From contig CM022668.1 of assembly GCA_012295275.1 (NCBI GenBank), forward strand, positions 995,137-1,059,136: a stretch of 64,000 nt of DNA. The letters are read 5' to 3'. Shown here piece by piece: positions 24,410-39,445 of this stretch. Position 1 is the first letter of the stretch. Each line of letters begins with the position of its first letter. Source of the DNA: Chrysomallon squamiferum (lineage: Eukaryota; Mollusca; Gastropoda; Neomphalida; Peltospiridae). The position numbers were made by a program, and so were the translations under genes. The notes beneath the pieces are model-generated. The model was not told where the DNA came from. It searched no databases and saw nothing but the letters and a program-made list of their open reading frames with translations.

Positions 24410-27400
24410 GGAAAGGTCCATTATAATTTGTAGGGGAGTTCAATGGTTTATTATAAAACAGTTACAATGTAAATGATTAAATAACACATTCAAATATACA
24501 GTAAATAATCATTAATCAGTTCAGCATAAGATTTATAAGTGGTCTAAGAAATTTAATGAAATGACACCCATATTCATTAATAAAAATAACGCCATTATAC
24601 ATCAAATGAAATAATCCTAAGTCAACGGTGAATAATGTATTTACGCATTTTACGCATTTTTATTTTTTAAAACAAAACATTTTGATAGTCCTGTGTTGTT
24701 AACTTCATCGTTAGATTTTATTAAATGAAATAAATTTGATACGTGAATATTTATAACTCATATATATAAACTTTAATTTAGCTAGAAATATTTAAATATT
24801 TTAAAATGTGTGAAAACAGATAATCCTTAAGGTAAAAAATAAAAGAATTAATTAGCATTATTTAAATTTTAATTTCGAATTTTGAAAAAAGTATATATTT
24901 AGCAAACAGTATACAGTTGAGGATCCTAGAGCAATTCCTCTAAATATAAATTAATAGATTTTTAACATCCTTTGATAGACCAAATGGAATTTTAACGAGA
25001 TGGAAATTGATTTAACTAGCTGTATAATCCCATTTTTTCATTTTTAATTGATTCTCTGGTTAAAAATCTCAGTTCAAATTCTTCCTTGTGGAAGTCAAGA
25101 AATTCAGCGTACAAATAAGGTTGCAGCATGAAAAATATGACTAGCTGGAGCAAATGGACTTTACTGACAATGTTGGTATAAACTGATTATGAAACTGCAT
25201 GATTCCATTTGAAAATGTTCGTTTTTGACCTCATTTGTTTTTTTGTTTTGTTTACCAATTTCTATTTTATTTTTTATTTTGCTATTCTCAAAAGTAAACT
25301 GGAAGAAATAGCATGTTGTTTTTTTTACCATTGATCATCACAAGAAGTTTAAAAAAATGTCTTCAAATCATTCTTTGATTACCTCTCACTTTAGCAATAC
25401 TGCATTTCTCATTTAAGCCCAATTTCCACAACTGATGTAACAATGCTTTTCTATCCAGTCTAAGGAATGGTTCGTACAAAAGACTGCTTGCTGTTAATTG
25501 GAAAGAGTAGCCCATGAAGTGGCAGCAGTAGATTTCTTATGTCATTATCTGAGTGGTTCTTTACGACACACCCAAATCATATGACGGCAAATAAAATGTA
25601 GTGCATGCATTCATTATTTCTGAATGAAGACTTTTCTCATTAAGACTCAGACACAATGAAAAGTAACTGTAAATTTAGCATTTTCACTTACTTAAACGAA
25701 TCATAACAAAGATTAGTATACATAACCACTGTAATTTTGATGTACAGGAACATAATGTTTTATAATTATCATTATCATATTTAAAATATAAATATATTAC
25801 TATTTATTTATTTATTATTGCTTTTTTGGAAGTTTTTTTAATGATAATATTATTTACATTGTTTCGCAAGTTAACACTGTAAAAAAATGTTTGAACATGA
25901 CACATGATGTTGTGCTTAAACTTTATATTTGATTTTGCTGTGAATACTACAAAAATTAAAATATTGAATTACCTGTACTGTATTAATGTTACTCTTATCT
26001 GTAGTATATAACACATATATGAATTCTCCAAATTTTTTAAAAAGTTATTATTGGGATAAATATTTTCATTTTTCATTAAAAATAAAAATGATAATAAGAA
26101 ATTGCAGTATTTCAAGAGAGAGAACTGTTAAAATAATAATACTATTAATGTAACTACTGTTTTAAAATTAACATTAAGAATCTAAATTACATGATCATCA
26201 ACGCCATTATGTAATTTGAAATGCAAAATGATTATGTATTTTTTTAAATTTTTATATTTATTTATTTTAAGTGTTTTGTAATTATAGACACAATATTCTT
26301 ATTTTATACAATTTTGACCATCAACTTTTCATGTTTAGTGGGAGGTTTTTAATTATATTTCCTTTACTCTTTAGTCCTGCCCTAAAAATATCTCTTCTTA
26401 ATATAAATTCCCTTTTTTCTTCTCTGATTTTTTTTTAATTAAAAAAAACAAACAACCCTTAATCAAACTAGAATAGATTTTTTCTTTTTAATGCCTAATA
26501 ATCAATAGTTATAATTAAAAATAGCTATCACTCAGGCATTCACATATAGTTTAACTTTAAAGTCAAATCAACTCCAAAAGGGTAAAGGAACATAAATGTT
26601 TAATAATTCTTTATTAACAAACAAGGACTTTATAAATTAGTAAAGCAATAAATAAGAAACATGACATCAGTATGCTGTCTATAATTTAGATAATTTAGCG
26701 TTAATACCCATAGTTGATATTGAATTTGCAGTTAACTCTTCTTAGAAACATTACTTGTGGAAATAAAAACATAACTATATCTTTCTTTAAGAAAAAAAAA
26801 AAAGAATTATAAAACGTAATATGTGAAGTGATTAAAGAAATAGAACAAAATGAAAATAATGTAAGGAAAGAGACAGTTGTTTGCCTTCATACTGTCTCTA
26901 ATTTAAATGGTTCTGAAAGGAAAACATTTTGTATTACTCTTGATAATGAATTGGTGTATAGTATTTTTTCCAATTTTTAACTGATAATTTAAATATAAAA
27001 AATATCTAATGTTTTACTAACAGCCAAAATACTGAATCAATTGCTTTTTCCAAATTTATTAGTGAGACTAAGAGTAATCAAGGAATGTCACGTTGTTTGG
27101 TATAAAGCATAGTATCATAGATTAACCTAACGTTTTCCTCATTATAATTTCCCTTTAATAAAACCTGTCTGGCCTTTGTCTATAATTTTATTAAAATCCT
27201 TTTTTATTTGATTTATAATACACCCTGGAGCTATTTTATAATTACAATTTTAAAAAATTAAGTGATGTCAGTTCTTTAGAAACTCTTTTGGTTTAACAGA
27301 TTTAGGAATACGTCATAATATCTAACCCCTGCACATTAGACATCTGGTAAACCACCAAAAAAAATTAAAAACCATAAAATCTAATTCACATGTTAAGAAT

Positions 27401-27845
27401 AATTTATTGGTTGTGTAAATTAAATGATCTAAATGAACACTGAGATTTTTAAACTTAAAATCAGCTGCAGACATTTGTATGGACTATTAAATTCTTAGTT
27501 ATACCAAAAGCACAAATAAACTATGGATTTATTTATGACCCTAAACAATGGGAACAATATTACTTACACCATATAAATGTGTAAAGGATTCAACCCATTT
27601 TGGATTCAGTTCTGAATTTCAACTACTAATACATCTTTATATACAATTCGTTTAAATAATACCAATAGTAGTAGCTTTTGTAACTGTACCCCTGAAATGA
27701 TGAATTTTTTTTTTTTTTAATGTAGTGCCCTTTATCATTTATGGAATAAAATACGTACAAGGATTCTAACAATTTATATCAATTTTAGTGAAAATGTTAT
27801 CTTTGGTATTATAAATAATGAAAAGTATAAGATCCATTTACAAAA
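24410..27845. other. Intergenic stretch without a recognised gene
   Basis: Very AT-rich DNA upstream of CSRNP. Only short low-complexity runs are visible; no open frame, splice-consistent exon set or element ends were recognised. Confidence 0.5.
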
Positions 27846-27849
27846 ACAG

Positions 27850-28890
27850 TGCTGGAATGAAACAAATCATGTCACTGATTCTCATATTTTGAATCCATTA
27901 ACAAGAAAGATACTGACATGGCATCTAGACCAGCATCAATGGTGACACAAAAGGCAGTTTTGGTCCATGTAGCGATTTGTTTCATGTTGGATGCATTTGA
28001 TCTCTTAAATAACTGGCAGTGACTGTAAATTCACATGAATATTACTTATCGCCAAATTCTGATAAGATACTCGTCTACTTAAGGCAATGCACTGGAAATA
28101 TGGCATTGGGAAAAAACAAATGTTACCAAAAAAAGAAAGAGAAAGAAAAACATGCAGTGTGGTAATACAGCAAAATTATTGATATATTCATTCATTCATT
28201 TTTTAAATATTATTTATTATTATTGGTATGTCTCTTGGAACGTTCCGGGAATTAAGTTTTTAGCAAATTTTGAAACAAAGATTTTAATAAAATCACAAAA
28301 ATAAATAAAAAACAAACAAATAAACAAATAAATAAATATGACGATGATGATAATAATAATAATAATGATAATAATAATATAACACTAATAATACAAAAGC
28401 AGTAATAATTTAATATAAATTTAACTTTGCATGATGACATAATTCTACTACATTTGCATAATAAAAAAGAATTAATAAAAATATTGTCCAACAAATTTTT
28501 TATTACAGATTTAATAAATGTGTACTGAAGATTATTAGTGACAAATTGTTTCTTCAATGTATGTTCAAATTTATATTGTAATATAATAATAAAAATAATA
28601 AAAACATCAAAGCCTTATCATACCTAATATTATACAGTTAAAGTGCCATTTTTTTTCTGCATCTCAACTTATCATACAGGTTTCTTTTAGAATGGCTTGC
28701 AGAAGCAATCTTGTTCTCTGTGATGCATTTGAATCAGAGAATAGGAATACTCAACTGCTTCACAATATTTTGGTCAGAATTTCAGAAGGTATGTACAACA
28801 CCTGTATAAATGATAATGACTGACACTTTTCTTTTTAATTTTTTATTATTTCAGTGTATTTTAGGTGCCACAATGAAACACCAGGCCCCA
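27850..28890. repeat. Dispersed repeat, copy B
   Basis: Matches copy A at 11675-12815 in two collinear blocks (27850-28230 and 28680-28890). Between the blocks lies a purine-rich AAAT/AAAC and GAT/AAT low-complexity run (28270-28385). Confidence 0.7.
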
Positions 28891-30204
28891 ATCCTGCATT
28901 ATCAATTATTTTTCTTGAAAAAATATTTTAAAATATATAGGCCCCTATATATATATAAATCATCTAAAAGAAAACAAATGGTGTGAGTGCAGTGATAAAT
29001 AAAACTGTTACTTCTTTTTAAATCCACATTTACCATCTTCTTTCTTACAATTTTCAAACAGCTTAGTCTAAAAATGTGAGCTTATACAATTTTTATCATT
29101 TTGGGTTTAATTTTATTAGTTTTTTAACACTGTTTAACCTTAATTATTGTTTAACTATAATTAGTTTTTCAAAATTTAAAGACTTCTTGTATTTTTATAT
29201 TTAATCAGTTTCTTTCCATTATAAATCTGTTTTTGTTTTTACTTGAATAATCTGTCATCAAGATAAATTTAATGATCTGTATAAATGCTTAGATATAATG
29301 TTTATTGATTGATCATACTGAGACAGCTCCCATATTCCAAATAATAGGTTATAAATATTTGTGCAGGAATTTAATCAATACTCTTCCTGATCCTGTGTTC
29401 CCCTCCTTCAATGGTGAAAAAATCAATAAAGCTGTTATCTTTGGGCGTTTTCCATCTTCAAATTCAGTTACTATTTGGGATTCAAAGAAATGATTTTGAA
29501 TCTTTTTAAAAAAGACTTAAATGTCTAAATGTTCATATTTAATTTTCATCATTTGGTATCTCTGTATCTGATTAAAAATAATATCAAAAAATTAGTTTTG
29601 GTTCTGCTCATGTTACATTTATTTAAATATTAACAAAATCGTGTTAAGATACTTTTTATCTTAGATTTACTTGCAATTGTAACTCAGATGTAAAATGCAG
29701 TTACATTGGTAATTAATTTAGGCAGTTACATAATCACAGAAATGAATTGTTACTATCATTTGATGGGTGCAACTTTGAAACCAATATAAGTTCTACATGT
29801 GATGCATTCATATGAAAAATATTTATTTAAAATCATTTACAAACCAAATATTACTAATGCTGTTACACAATAATAATAACAAATACTTTAATAATTTTTA
29901 AGATAATCTCAAAGACGCCATTTTAAATAAGCCCTTGTTTTCAAATCACTAAAATAATGACTGTTAATCTGACATCACAAGTTTGGGGGCTTATGGTGTT
30001 GGAGCTTGGAGATAAAAAAAAAAAAACTTCTGAGAATCTTTGTTGTAATATAATCTGATTTTATCTTTCAGAGGTTGGAATCTGCTAATGATTAAGCCAT
30101 ATACTGACATTGTAATTTTTATTTACATGCCTACATTTTTTTGCTTTTAATAGCTTTACATTTCTCACAATGCAGGGGAAATAATCACTTACATAAATAT
30201 ATAT

Positions 30205-30208
30205 GTAT

Positions 30209-30243
<35 letters not shown>

Positions 30244-30244
30244 T
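30205..30244. repeat. (TA)/(CA)n microsatellite
   Basis: TATATGTATATACACATA leading into an uninterrupted CA run ending before CATGCAGCA. Confidence 0.85.
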
Positions 30245-32040
30245 GCAGCACCAGGTGAACTGATTTGCAGATAATTTGTTACAATTTCTAGTTAAATCTT
30301 TTAAGTATTTTTAAACTGAATTTATATATATATATTATTATTTTTTTTTTTTTTAAATATTTATTACAAAATTATGCGGATTATAATCAAATCTTTTTGA
30401 TTTTGGTTCATCTTTTTACATTAATTAATTTTTCTATATCATGAAATTTCAGTATAATAGTATGTGTGTCTGCATCCAAGATAGCCTTTTGTAAGTTGAT
30501 GGAAGTATTATCAAAAGAGGTCAAAATACATAATAAAGTCACCTCTGGTCCATTTTGACATCCTTTGCTTGCATTACAACTAAATATTTGAATGTGTTGT
30601 CCTAAAAGGATTATTTAATCTGTACACTATCAAATCTGATTTTGGTTAATTTTAGGTGTAATTATTTTTTGAAGATACCAGTAAAAACAAAGATGGCAGA
30701 GCCTATGCCCAGCCACAAGGAAGCTAAATTTGCTTGCTGTTTAAACCAGTTGTGAACAGCAAATATGAAGAAATTAACTGAAAATATAAAAAAAAATAGT
30801 GACTACTTTATATTAATTATAATGGTTGGTCTTTAAATTTTCTTAACACATCAGCAAGTATTTATTTGTTGTGATCAGTGAGTGATTTATTTCATTTGTT
30901 ATTATAAAGAAACTCTATCTTGCTTTATTCAACATGGTTAAAAAGGTAAATACCCTATCTTCTGTTCCACATGGAATATTAAAATAATTAAAAATGATTT
31001 GTAGCTTTCAATAATTTAGGTATGTCACTAATGCCATCTGTGCCACTCTGGAAGGTTGACCGATTTTTGCTTTCCTGGAAGGGGGTCCCTCATTCTTATT
31101 TCTGTTTCAACATTACTTTTACTTACTTTCAAAAATGACTAATATCCTGACAATGCATATATATTCAGCTTCATCATCATATTTGTTTCTTGAGAATCAA
31201 TCAATTTACCATTTAAGAATGATTGTCTTATAGCTAAGCTAAAGATATTTAGGACTTTAAAACATATAAAGTTACAAATTAAGGTCTGTCAAATTTCATA
31301 CAAATATTTTTGATAGCAGATACTTAATTTTGGGTAGCAATATATGGGATGTTCACAAATAATGTCGCCATAGTGATTGCTGTTGCTGCCAGTGTCTTGT
31401 AAAATTTGATCTTTCGCTTATTTTGATTTAGTAATTATATAACATAATATTCCAGTTTTAAATCATATTTTCTGTGTCAAACATACTGATTATAAAGAGT
31501 TCTTATTTGATTAAATCATAAGGAAAATTAATACTAATTAATATTATTAAATAACTGATTAAAAAAATAACAATAATTAGTAAAATGCTTGAAAATGTAA
31601 TGGCATCTACAATTCACCTGTCTTAAAAAATTATCTTTTTGTATACTTGTTTAATTTCTATTGAGTTTTTGAGAATTACATAATTAAGGTGTAAGGTACA
31701 TTTAACTAATTAGTGCAGTTAATTAATTAATAATTCATGAATGTTAGCAACATCTTAAAAATACTGTATAGCTCTAGAACTCATTCATTTTTATTTACAG
31801 TACATGTATATCTTTTTTAAAGGTTCCATCATGAGATGTTTAGTGTTTATGTTGCCAAATGAAGGAAATCAGTTTCTTCATTGATTTTGAAGCCAGTGAA
31901 GGAAAAATATCGGCAAATTTTATCATTTAATTTTTTTTTTTTTTTTTTTTTTTTAATGTCAATGCTATCAAAGATATATTCATAATATTGGTGTCATTCT
32001 AATTCAGTTTTTCGGCTCTTTCCGATGATATATAATATGA

Positions 32041-32048
32041 TCACGTGA
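32041..32048. promoter_or_regulatory. TCACGTGA E-box upstream of PIKFYVE
   Basis: Palindromic CACGTG flanked by T and A, the core bound by MiT/TFE factors (CLEAR-type) and by USF/MYC. It lies about 860 bp upstream of the PIKFYVE start codon. The same 8-mer also occurs inside the transposon at 43724-43731, so chance is possible. Confidence 0.3.
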
Positions 32049-32289
32049 AAGTATAACAGTTTCTAAGTTTGTTTTCGATCTGTATGATTGATACATCAGT
32101 TGATTTTGGCAACTGCTGAAACAGTTGGGACTTCGAGAGAGTTTGATATACTTCACTTCTTCAAAATGTTTCAGGTATTAATATTTGATGAAAAGATCTA
32201 ACGATTGAATGCGTAATGTAATAATATACATAACATAAATGTTGTCTGTGTATCTTATATTGACAGACGTTGAGGGTAAAAATAAAATG

Positions 32290-32640
32290 AACAATCTCGA
32301 TCTGCCGGAAACTACTACTGTTTTCACGCATGTGCAATAACAATCTGAGACGGTGACACTAGCAAAAGGATCCAGCATTTATTGTACATTTATGTAAAAT
32401 AATTATCTGTAGTGTAAAACTAAAAGGAATAATCTGTCATGGGAGATAAGTCCAAAACAAAGTCAGTACTAGACTAGACTAATTTCGACAAAACGGAACG
32501 CCTTAGCTTTTACACGGCCACTTCGATAAGAGCTAAAAAAAATATAAGGATGACAGCCGCAAGTGTTTCACTGTTTGTGTTGATATTGGAGAAGTAGATT
32601 GATTTGACAAGTATGATATACAAATGTGGGTTTATTCGTT
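32290..32640 (+). promoter_or_regulatory. Probable PIKFYVE promoter and non-coding first exon region
   Basis: A stretch richer in CpG than its surroundings, with CCGGAAAC (ETS core) at 32304 and several CG dinucleotides to 32560. The start-codon exon appears to begin after an acceptor TTTTGTAG ending at 32873, so an upstream non-coding exon is expected here. Its donor was not fixed. Confidence 0.35.
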
Positions 32641-32903
32641 ATTATAATGAACTAGTACTAGTAATAATAAAAAAAAACGGTAGCAGAATATTGACTAATA
32701 CCATTAGTAATAATACATGGTGTTAGATACAAACTGAAACTAAAACTGCAAGGATACCCCATTATTATTATTTTCTTAATTTTAATTAATTAATACGGAA
32801 AACAAAAATAATTAAAACAAAAATAATAATTATTCTATGTAAACTGTTATTATTATTTGTTGTTATTTTGTAGTATATGTGACTGTTTGATTAAATTGTC
32901 ACA

Positions 32904-35900
32904 ATGGGGACTAGACAGCCTTGGGATACCACTCCACACAAACTAACAGAATTTGCACCATTAAGTTCTGAAGTCAAACCAAGTGGTAGCATTTTTTACA
33001 GACTTCTTAGAAAAGGAAAAGGTACAATATATTATTTATGTTAGAATTGTTTTTATTTGATTGTTATGATTCTCAGTTTATATTAATACTATTAATCTAT
33101 TCTGCAGTTACAGAACCAAAAATAAAACAAAGTAAAAATAAACTTAACATTATTTTAGTATCTTCAAATAAAGTGTTATATTAATTATTTTCAGTTTTGT
33201 TTTAAAGATTAAAAACAAAAACTACTTTTTTCTTTTCAGCTTATTGTTTAAGATATCATTTTATAAGGTAGAACACTGATATCATCAGAGCAGATTTTAT
33301 AAAGGTTGCTTAGTTAGATATGATTAAACCTATTTCAGATGATTCAGATAATTCTGACAGCTCATCAGCTGCTAGTAGCAGACTGTCATCAAGGGAAACT
33401 TCTGTAGAAAGAAGTAAGAAAACAGCAGCTGAAACATCAAGTGATATTGAGTCATCTCCTGTACTAACAGAAAAATGTGCAATGAAAAGTGGTAAAAGTT
33501 TGTTTATATTTGTAATAAGGGTAATTATTCCAGATATACATAGGAAAATATTATATTCTTTCAGTGCGTGCACAATCAAACACACATTAATACTAATTCC
33601 TCATGAAAATGAAAAAAAAAAATATGTGGTAACATAACAGAGGACTCGTAAAATCATTATAAAACATTTTATTTGTTAATAATAGTTGTATTCTTTTAAA
33701 AAATAATTTATATGTAACTGTTTAATAAATATATATATATATATATATATTTTGAAATTACATGTTTATGCTGTAGAAATTATAGAAAAAGATTTTAAAA
33801 TCATCTTACTTAACTGGAAATTATAAGTAAATGTTTTTCTCCTGGTTTTGTCTTTCTGCATAATTTTGGTTAAATTTTGAGTGATCTGCACACACAGTTA
33901 CTATTTATAAAAGAGTAGTTTTACTGAATTTATTTAAACAAACTTAAATATTCTGTAAATATTGAAGTGATTGATATCTATCACTGTTGTAATTTAATTA
34001 ATTAATCAATTACGTCACTGTAATAATAATGTCATTTGTTAGTAATCATAAGTAACATTCTTTTTACTAAAACAAATAACCAGATATAATATTACAACCA
34101 TTTGTTGAAAACTACTGTTCATACTGTTTTTGCTCATGACAATAAGATTATTACACACTGAATTTTTAGCAGAAAATAGTTATGGCAATGACACTGGAAA
34201 TGGACATAAAAGTATTTAATGTAAAAAATTAACAGAAAATGCCAAAATATCTTTTTTGATATACATATGCTTATTTTGAGAAAAATAATGTTTTGATGAA
34301 CTTGCATTTTATTTACATAAGTTATGGAAAATGACCCTAAACAGGAAATATCTAGTTGAAAAGCAGTAGTACAGTAAAAAAAAATATTTCAGTATGTATG
34401 CACTTGATTTTGTGCAGTTAATATAGCTAATGAATTTTAATTCTTAAAACTGGTATTCATAAGTGCACATAAATAACTATGTTGTATGAGTAAAATGCAA
34501 GGTTTGATCCATACATATTTATGTTTTAATGAATTCAGACAATGAAATTGGAGGGCAGATAAACACAGAAGGTGCTGTTCAATGGAATCAAGAAACAGCC
34601 CCCAAACGAACACTGTCTAATGTTCTCAGCCACCTTGGAAATATACTGGAGAGGAGAAGTACAGTATGTTAATTAATTTTATGTTTCTTGTCAGATAAAC
34701 ACTGTTTTGTTTTTAAAACAGTCCTATAAACTTTATATTGCTTAAAGAAATAAAAGCATCTCATGTGTTAAATATATTTTATATACCGTTATTCATTTAT
34801 TTTATCTGCTTTTTAATAACTTTAAAAAAATTTGTTTATAAAACATTACATTTTGTTAATAATTAAACATTGCCACAGAGAAAACGTTTCTTAGTATTCT
34901 TTTCTGTTTTTAAAGTTTATTTTTTATTAAATATTGATTTTTGTGAGAATATTAAATGTTTTTGCTAATTTGTTCTTCTGATCATGATACTGTTCAGTAT
35001 GATAAGATTTGCATATGTTGTTATAAAGGAAATATATACTGTTTTTATTAGACACCACAGACTTACAAAGACAGTGATTTCAAGCAGTACTGGATGCCTG
35101 ATAGTAGTTGTCGAGAATGCTACAACTGTGGTGACAAGTTCACAACATTCCGCCGACGCCATCACTGCCGAATTTGTGGTCAGATTTTCTGTAGTAAATG
35201 CTGCAATCAAGAATTGCCAGGAAAAATTATTGGATATAAAGGTTTTCACGATTAATCTTCAAAAAAAGAATCATGCTTAATACAATTTAAAAGTCTTTGC
35301 AGTTGCTAGATAGAATATTTAGAAAAATCTTAAACTAAAAATATTTTAATGATTAATTCTTGGATGTGAATTTTATTTTATTTTTTGAGGATTCCTAAAG
35401 AATTAAGTCTCACATAAACAATTTAGACAGGTTTCAGTGTAAAATCAAGTGTTTTTATCTAGTAAATTGAAGATAGTTACATTTACACAGACTGGAAGTT
35501 GTTAAATGAAAAATATATCAGAAATTACTGATGATATAAATACTCATTTCGATGATATTGAACAGTTTCATTTAATTTTAACTAACTGTGAAAGTTATTT
35601 ATTTTAAAATGTCTAATCAATAAGCTGACTGATTTAATTAATTATTACAAATTATAATAAATGTTTTATATTACAATTTTTAAATGACTAAATCCAGGTG
35701 GTATCAGAGTGTGTCAGTATTGTTGCAAGGTGGTACTCCAGTATGCACAACACTCAGAAACAAGTGGTGATGTGAAGGTGATAAAAGAAGATTTAAAGAG
35801 ATTATCTCCTCTGGAGTCTGAGGTTACTCTGTCCCAGGAGTTTGGAGGTTTATGGATGCCAAGTAAATCATCCTCTATTCATGAGGATCAGGTTCAGCAA

Positions 35901-38900
35901 CAGAGGTTGGTTTTACTTTTCTTATCCTCGATTATGGAGTTGTCTTCTCCTAGTTTGCCATTTTGTTGTTGTTTATGTTTCCACCTAGCTTATACTTTGA
36001 TCTTGACATAATAAAGATATTTTAAATGTCATCCATTCCGTATCATTGTCAAAATTTCTTTCATATGACTGTTTCCACAAACTGTTATTAACAAATGTAA
36101 TCATAATACTATTTATAAAAAATCATAGGATGATTTTTTTTTTTAATCAGTTTTATTTAACATGTTATCTCTTTCAGATCAGTGAGTCCTCAAGATACAA
36201 ACAGTTTGGTGAAGCCAACACCATTTGACCTCACTCCAATGGCTGACATTTCTATTCAAGAAAGTGTTATTCTTACAGAAGTATGTGGAAGCACACAAAT
36301 TTTAGAAAAGCATAATGAAAACAACAAAAATATTTGGAATATCAATTTATGTTTCTTGAAATAAATTGAATGATAATATTTAATTGTTTTAATTTGTTAT
36401 GGATTTATTTCAATAAAATATAATTTTATGAAATTTGGTCAAATGTTTTCATTTTATTTAGGATTCTGCACAGCTCCGCATGCTGTGGCGACAAATACAA
36501 GACCCAGAAACTGGTGTTGAAATGCAGAGTCATCGGATACGCCTACGTACATACCTCAGTTGCATTGTGGGAAAAGATTTAGTGACGTGGCTGGTTGAGC
36601 ATGACAAAGTTACAAAAAGGTAAAGAAAAACATTTGCAATTAAATAATTATATTCATTTTTATTATGTTTATGAAAAATATGATCTGCGTGGCCATTTTT
36701 TCTAAAGACAAAAAAGTATTATTAATGGTTAATAACTAAAAATAACTATAATAAATTATTGTAAAGTTGCCTTATTCATAGATAATCCTTATCAGTGTTG
36801 TTTTTATTATCATATATTAAAACAATATTTTTGCTGTTTATTTGAACTAACAAAATTAGCTTAGTCTTGATTGCAGTATTAGTAAAATTAGTAATTATCA
36901 GGCAAGTGGTAACAATTACATGATTTTGTAATCTACAGAGATCAAGCTGTTGGAATTGGCCAGGCTCTGTTATTTGCAAACTACCTGGAACCAGTCACAA
37001 ATCAGAGGATTTTTCGAGATGATTTTTCACTTTATAAACCTGGAGAGGTTTGTATATTTTTTCCTTCATCTATCTGTTGTGCGTACTTGTGTTTCTCTGT
37101 GACACTATTACAACCAGGAACATAATATATTTTTTTAAATTAAAAATACTAAAATTCTATCAACATTTTTTAAATATAGTTTTGAATAGCTGTTTTTATA
37201 TAATATTATATACTAGAAGTAATGATTTATGTTTACACTGCTTTAAATTCAGTTTTGAATAATAATACTTACCAATATTTTTATTTTTACCAGAATTAAT
37301 TCTTTTATTTTTTTTGTCCTTATCTTGCAGACATTTTTTTGTAATATTGTCTACATTTTATTGTCCCCTTAACAATATAATTTCAAATGAAAATAAATCT
37401 TGTGGTGATACTTAAGAAAAATTAATGTTTTTTTTATTTTTAGCAAGCTATCTCCTTTATTGATTGCCATTCAGATGTAGAGAATGACAAGACAGCAGTT
37501 GAAGAAACCAGCAGCACAGAGCCTCTGTGGGTGCAGGAGATCCAGTCAGTAGACAGAGACGAATGTAAAAAGTTACAATTTAAATTTTATTATTATACTG
37601 CAGACTGATAACAGTTGTTATTTTTAATCCACCACACCTGTAAACCAGCTATGTGTAGTGCAAGTAAATTTTTCATTGTTGTAATTTTTAGATAAGTAAT
37701 TTATTAAAGTTTGTTGATAAAAAAAAAAAAAAAAAATTGGGGTATATCAAGGAGCACTGCTTGTTATATATTTATAGTGTTTCATCTATACCAAAGATAA
37801 TCTGCATTTTTGGGGACTGTTATTTTAGGATTCTGTTAAAACTGGATCAGAAATAAATTAGAACACAAATAATAAGTTAAAAGAGAAAATTATGTTTAAT
37901 AGTTTTCTTAACCTTGTATATAAAGGATAAATCTTAAATATTAATGAAGAGAATTTAAAAAGAAGAAATTCTTTAAATATTTGTTAATTTGTGTATCTCT
38001 TACAGTAGACATATCTTTTGAAAATCATCACTCGGACACCACAGACTCTGACCATCAGAAAAAATTGTCTTCAGAATCACGTTCACATACAACATTCAGC
38101 ACTGGAGAAACACTGGATGCTGCTAGTGAGTTGAGTGAAAACATAAAATGACTGTATGAATACAGTGAAACTCCTCCAAACTGAATTCTCTGTGACCAAA
38201 ATTCCCTTAAAACTGCACTTATTATTGTTCTTTTGATTCACTCAACTTTAATCATTGAAAACAATTGCTGGAAAAAAAAAAAAAAAAATATCCCATTCTA
38301 TGCTGAATTCTGAACACACTATCCTTTCCCATTATGTTTATTTAATATCTGAAAATCAAAAATCAAAAACATGCAAAGTATCTTGCCTATCTTAGAACAT
38401 ACCAGTTAGTTGACAAAATCTGGCCCAACAAAACCCTGTACAGGGTAGGTAATACACGATGCTCAGTTTTTAAGTTGTGTTTAGCTGTGGAACAAGGCTC
38501 TAATTTGTCTGATAGCTGTTTGATTAACCCTTGAAAAGTTTTAATCATTAAACTAACTCCTTTGTTTGACATATAAATAAACATGTACTGTGCTTATTAG
38601 GTGTGAGCTTACTGTATCTCTTCACAATGAATTTTTACTGTTTTAATAATTTATATGTGACCAGCAAAGCAGCCATGAGTTTAACTCACTGCATTTTAAT
38701 GATTCTTATTCCACAAAGTTTATTTAGCTGAATAAGTAATTCTGAGATTATTGTAGTAAATTTCAAAGTTATGTCAGTACTCTTTCATTTCCATATCAAG
38801 TAACAATGTGTCATGTAGAGTTGTCACTGGATGATACATTCAAAATGATTACCAGATAGGAAAGTTTACCTAGTTGATCACTGATGTGCATATCCAACAA

Positions 38901-39392
38901 AGAAAAGAAAAAATGTTCAGCAGTATTTATAAAGAGTTTACAGTTTAATGCTTCTTTTTTTTAAAATAGTGTAAAACATTTAGACTTTTCATGTTTTTAC
39001 TACATGTATATTTTGTAAAGGCTATTTTCTGAATCCTCAGTAAACTGAACATGTCTCTAAACTGAACAGTTGATTTGATCCAAGGATGTTCAGTTTAGAG
39101 GAGTTTCACTATACATGTTAATATTAATAATATATTCACTAATTTATAAATATACTTTTTAACTTTATAATCTTCTGATGTATATCTTTAAAATAATGTG
39201 GATTGTTTTTAGTTATTTTAAAAATTCTTTCTGTATTTATAAATATTTTTTAATGTCTGCAGTTAACAAAGATTCAGGAGAAGAACCATTGCCAAGACAA
39301 GACTTCTCCATCACAGGAATCAATGATGATTTCATTAAAGGTATTTAGTCATTTTAAGAATTTTTTTAGAGATTTTCTTTTATTTATTTATT

Positions 39393-39445
<53 letters not shown>

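Larger units (their letters stand above)
28891..32290. other. Intergenic stretch without a recognised gene
   Basis: AT-rich spacer between the repeat copy and the presumed PIKFYVE promoter. It contains a (CA)n tract at 30211-30244 and a 24-base T run at 31931-31954. No supportable coding sequence. Confidence 0.5.

Noticed and set aside
33310-33585. Minus-strand frame of 91 codons over PIKFYVE exon 2
   Set aside because: Antisense of a Ser-rich exon whose plus-strand phase fits the PIKFYVE splice chain.
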